The translations under genes were made by a program, and so were the position numbers. Shown here in pieces: positions 62,243 to 64,000 of a stretch of 64,000 nt of DNA (positions are counted from its first letter, which is position 1; each line of letters starts with the position of its first letter). Source of the DNA: Pseudomonadota bacterium (GTDB lineage: Bacteria > Pseudomonadota > Gammaproteobacteria > Burkholderiales > Rhodocyclaceae); the NCBI GenBank assembly GCA_963205435.1, contig CAUJIV010000028.1, positions 1 to 64,000 of the forward strand, read 5' to 3'. The notes beneath the pieces were generated by a model, which saw only the letters and a list, made by a program, of their open reading frames with translations, did not search any database and was not told the origin of the DNA.

Positions 62243-63349
62243 ATGACCGACATGATCCGGACACCCTATTACCTCATCGACAAGGCCCGCCTGCAGGACA
62301 ACCTGAGGCGCATCGACGCCTTGCGCAAGGCTTCCGGCGCGAAGGTGCTGCTGGCGCTGAAATGCTTCGCCGCCTGGTCGGTGTTCGACCTGATGCGCGA
62401 GCACATGGACGGCACCACCTCCTCCTCGCTCAACGAGGTGCGGCTGGGGCGCGAGAAATTCGGCGGTGAGACGCATGCCTACAGCGTCGCCTGGGCCGAG
62501 CACGAGATCGGCGAGGCCGCGGATCTCGCCGACAAGGTGATCTTCAACAGCCTCGGCCAGCTCGAGCGCCATGCCGCGCGCGTTGCCGGCAAGCCGGTCG
62601 GGCTGCGCCTCAATCCGGGCGTCAGCGCCTCGGCCTTCGATCTCGCCGACCCGGCGCGTCCCTTCAGCCGGCTCGGCGAGCATGACGCCGGCCGGGTGGC
62701 GGCGGCGATCGGGCGCATCGACGGCTTCATGATCCACAACAACTGCGAGAACGACGACTTCGAGCGCTTCGACGCGCTGCTGGGCGAGGCCGAGGCGCGC
62801 TTCGGCGCGCTGTTCGCGCAGGTGCGCTGGATCAGCCTCGGCGGCGGCATCGCCTTCACCGCGCCCGGCTATCCGCTCGAGCGGCTCGCCGCGCGGCTGC
62901 GCGACTTCGCCGCCCGCCACGGCGTGCAGGTCTATCTCGAGCCCGGCGAGGCGGCGGTGAACGACTGCGCCAGCCTGGAAGTCACGGTGCTCGACACGCC
63001 GGACAACGGCAAGCCGCTGGCGGTGGTGGACGCCTCGACCGAGGCGCACATGCTCGACCTGCTGATCTACCGCGAAAACGCGCGCATCGAGCCGGACGCC
63101 GGGCCGCACCGCTACCTCGTCTGCGGCCGCTCCTGCCTCGCCGGCGACGTCTTCGGCGAGTTCGCCTTCCCGGCGCCGCTGCAACCCGGCAGCCGCCTTT
63201 CGATCCGCAACGCCGCCGGCTACACCATGGTCAAGAAGAACTGGTTCAACGGCCTCGCCATGCCGGCCATCGCCGTGCGGGAAACCGACGGCAGCGAGCG
63301 CCTGGTGCGCAGCTTCTCGTACCGGGAATATGCCAACAGCCTTTCGTGA
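62243..63349 (+). CDS. nspC: Carboxynorspermidine decarboxylase
   Basis: RTPYYLIDKARLQDNLRRIDALRKASGAKVLLALKCFAAWSVF, IHNNCENDDFERFDALL, GRSCLAGDVFGEF, NAAGYTMVKKNWFNGL. Confidence 0.94.
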   Translation: MTDMIRTPYYLIDKARLQDNLRRIDALRKASGAKVLLALKCFAAWSVFDLMREHMDGTTSSSLNEVRLGREKFGGETHAYSVAWAEHEIGEAADLADKVIFNSLGQLERHAARVAGKPVGLRLNPGVSASAFDLADPARPFSRLGEHDAGRVAAAIGRIDGFMIHNNCENDDFERFDALLGEAEARFGALFAQVRWISLGGGIAFTAPGYPLERLAARLRDFAARHGVQVYLEPGEAAVNDCASLEVTVLDTPDNGKPLAVVDASTEAHMLDLLIYRENARIEPDAGPHRYLVCGRSCLAGDVFGEFAFPAPLQPGSRLSIRNAAGYTMVKKNWFNGLAMPAIAVRETDGSERLVRSFSYREYANSLS

Positions 63350-63383
63350 CCAGCGAACGCTTTCAAGGGGGAGGGACACCAGC

Positions 63384-64000
63384 ATGAAGCGCAACATCCT
63401 GATCATCGGCGCCGGCGGCGTCGCCCATGTCGCCGCCCACAAGCTCGCCCGCAACTGCGCGACATTCAGCGAGCTGCACATCGCCACGCGCACGCCGCGC
63501 AAGGCCGAGGCCATCATCGCCTCGATCCGCGCGCGCGGTGGCCAGCGCGCCCTGCCCGAGATGCGCGCGCACGCCCTCGACGCCTTCGACATTGCCGCCA
63601 CCCAGGCGCTGATCCGCGCCAGCGGCGCCGGCATCGTGCTCAACCTCGGCTCGGCCTTCCTCAACATGCCGGTGCTCGAGGCCTGCCTCGCCACCGGCGC
63701 CGCCTACATCGACACGGCCATCCACGAAGAGCCGCGGCGGATCTGCGAGCAACCGCCGTGGTACGCCAACCACGAATGGAAGCGCCGCGAGGCCTGCGCC
63801 GAAGCCGGCGTCACCGCCATTCTCGGCGCCGGCTTCGACCCCGGCGTCGTCAATGCCTACGCCCGCCTGGCGGCCGACGAGTTTTTCGACCGCATCGACT
63901 CGATCGACATCATCGACATCAACGCCGGCAGCCACGGCCGCTATTTCGCCACCAACTTCGACCCGGAAATCAATTTCCGCGAGTTCACCGGCACCGTCTG
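63384..64000 (+). CDS. Saccharopine dehydrogenase family protein / carboxynorspermidine synthase, truncated by window end
   Basis: MKRNILIIGAGGVAHVAAHKLARNCATFSELHIATRTPRKAEAI..., GAGFDPGVVNAYARLAADEFFDRIDSIDIIDINAGSHGRYFATNFDPEINFREF; open to edge. Confidence 0.92.
   Translation, partial: MKRNILIIGAGGVAHVAAHKLARNCATFSELHIATRTPRKAEAIIASIRARGGQRALPEMRAHALDAFDIAATQALIRASGAGIVLNLGSAFLNMPVLEACLATGAAYIDTAIHEEPRRICEQPPWYANHEWKRREACAEAGVTAILGAGFDPGVVNAYARLAADEFFDRIDSIDIIDINAGSHGRYFATNFDPEINFREFTGTV

Overview
This is a contiguous, GC-rich, densely coded chromosomal window. Gene content and style suggest a Rhodocyclales-like betaproteobacterium, but that is inference and no search was run. It is mostly core metabolism and housekeeping: pccB(end)-pccA, pyrF, lgt, ilvD, a complete liv branched-chain amino-acid ABC transporter operon, yggS-proC-yggT-yggU, yqgE-ruvX-pyrR-pyrB-pyrC, thiD-thiE-hemL, mgtE, mtgA, aroE, an RNB-family RNase, uppP, sir2, asmA, mscL. 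It also has a type IV pilus control set (pilT/pilU and a pilGHIJ-chpA chemosensory cluster), an RND efflux pair, and at the right edge a carboxynorspermidine polyamine route that runs off the window. I see no rRNA, tRNA, CRISPR array, prophage or intact IS element. The less ordinary signals are: (1) two copies of a ~112-115 nt long imperfect palindrome, one apparently supplying the pccA ribosome-binding site; (2) a 72-bp-period triple tandem repeat between livM and livG that encodes the livM C-terminus, with a diverged relative next to mtgA; (3) a candidate nitric-oxide/Fe-S module (NsrR-like Rrf2, DUF59, DUF2249, NnrS-like membrane protein); (4) an orphan C-terminal fragment of a DUF4143-type ATPase abutting a 16-bp-arm palindrome; (5) an MscL with a C-terminal zinc ribbon. 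I did not find convincing evidence of a wholly new multi-gene system. The NO module and the palindromic repeat family are the best candidates for follow-up.
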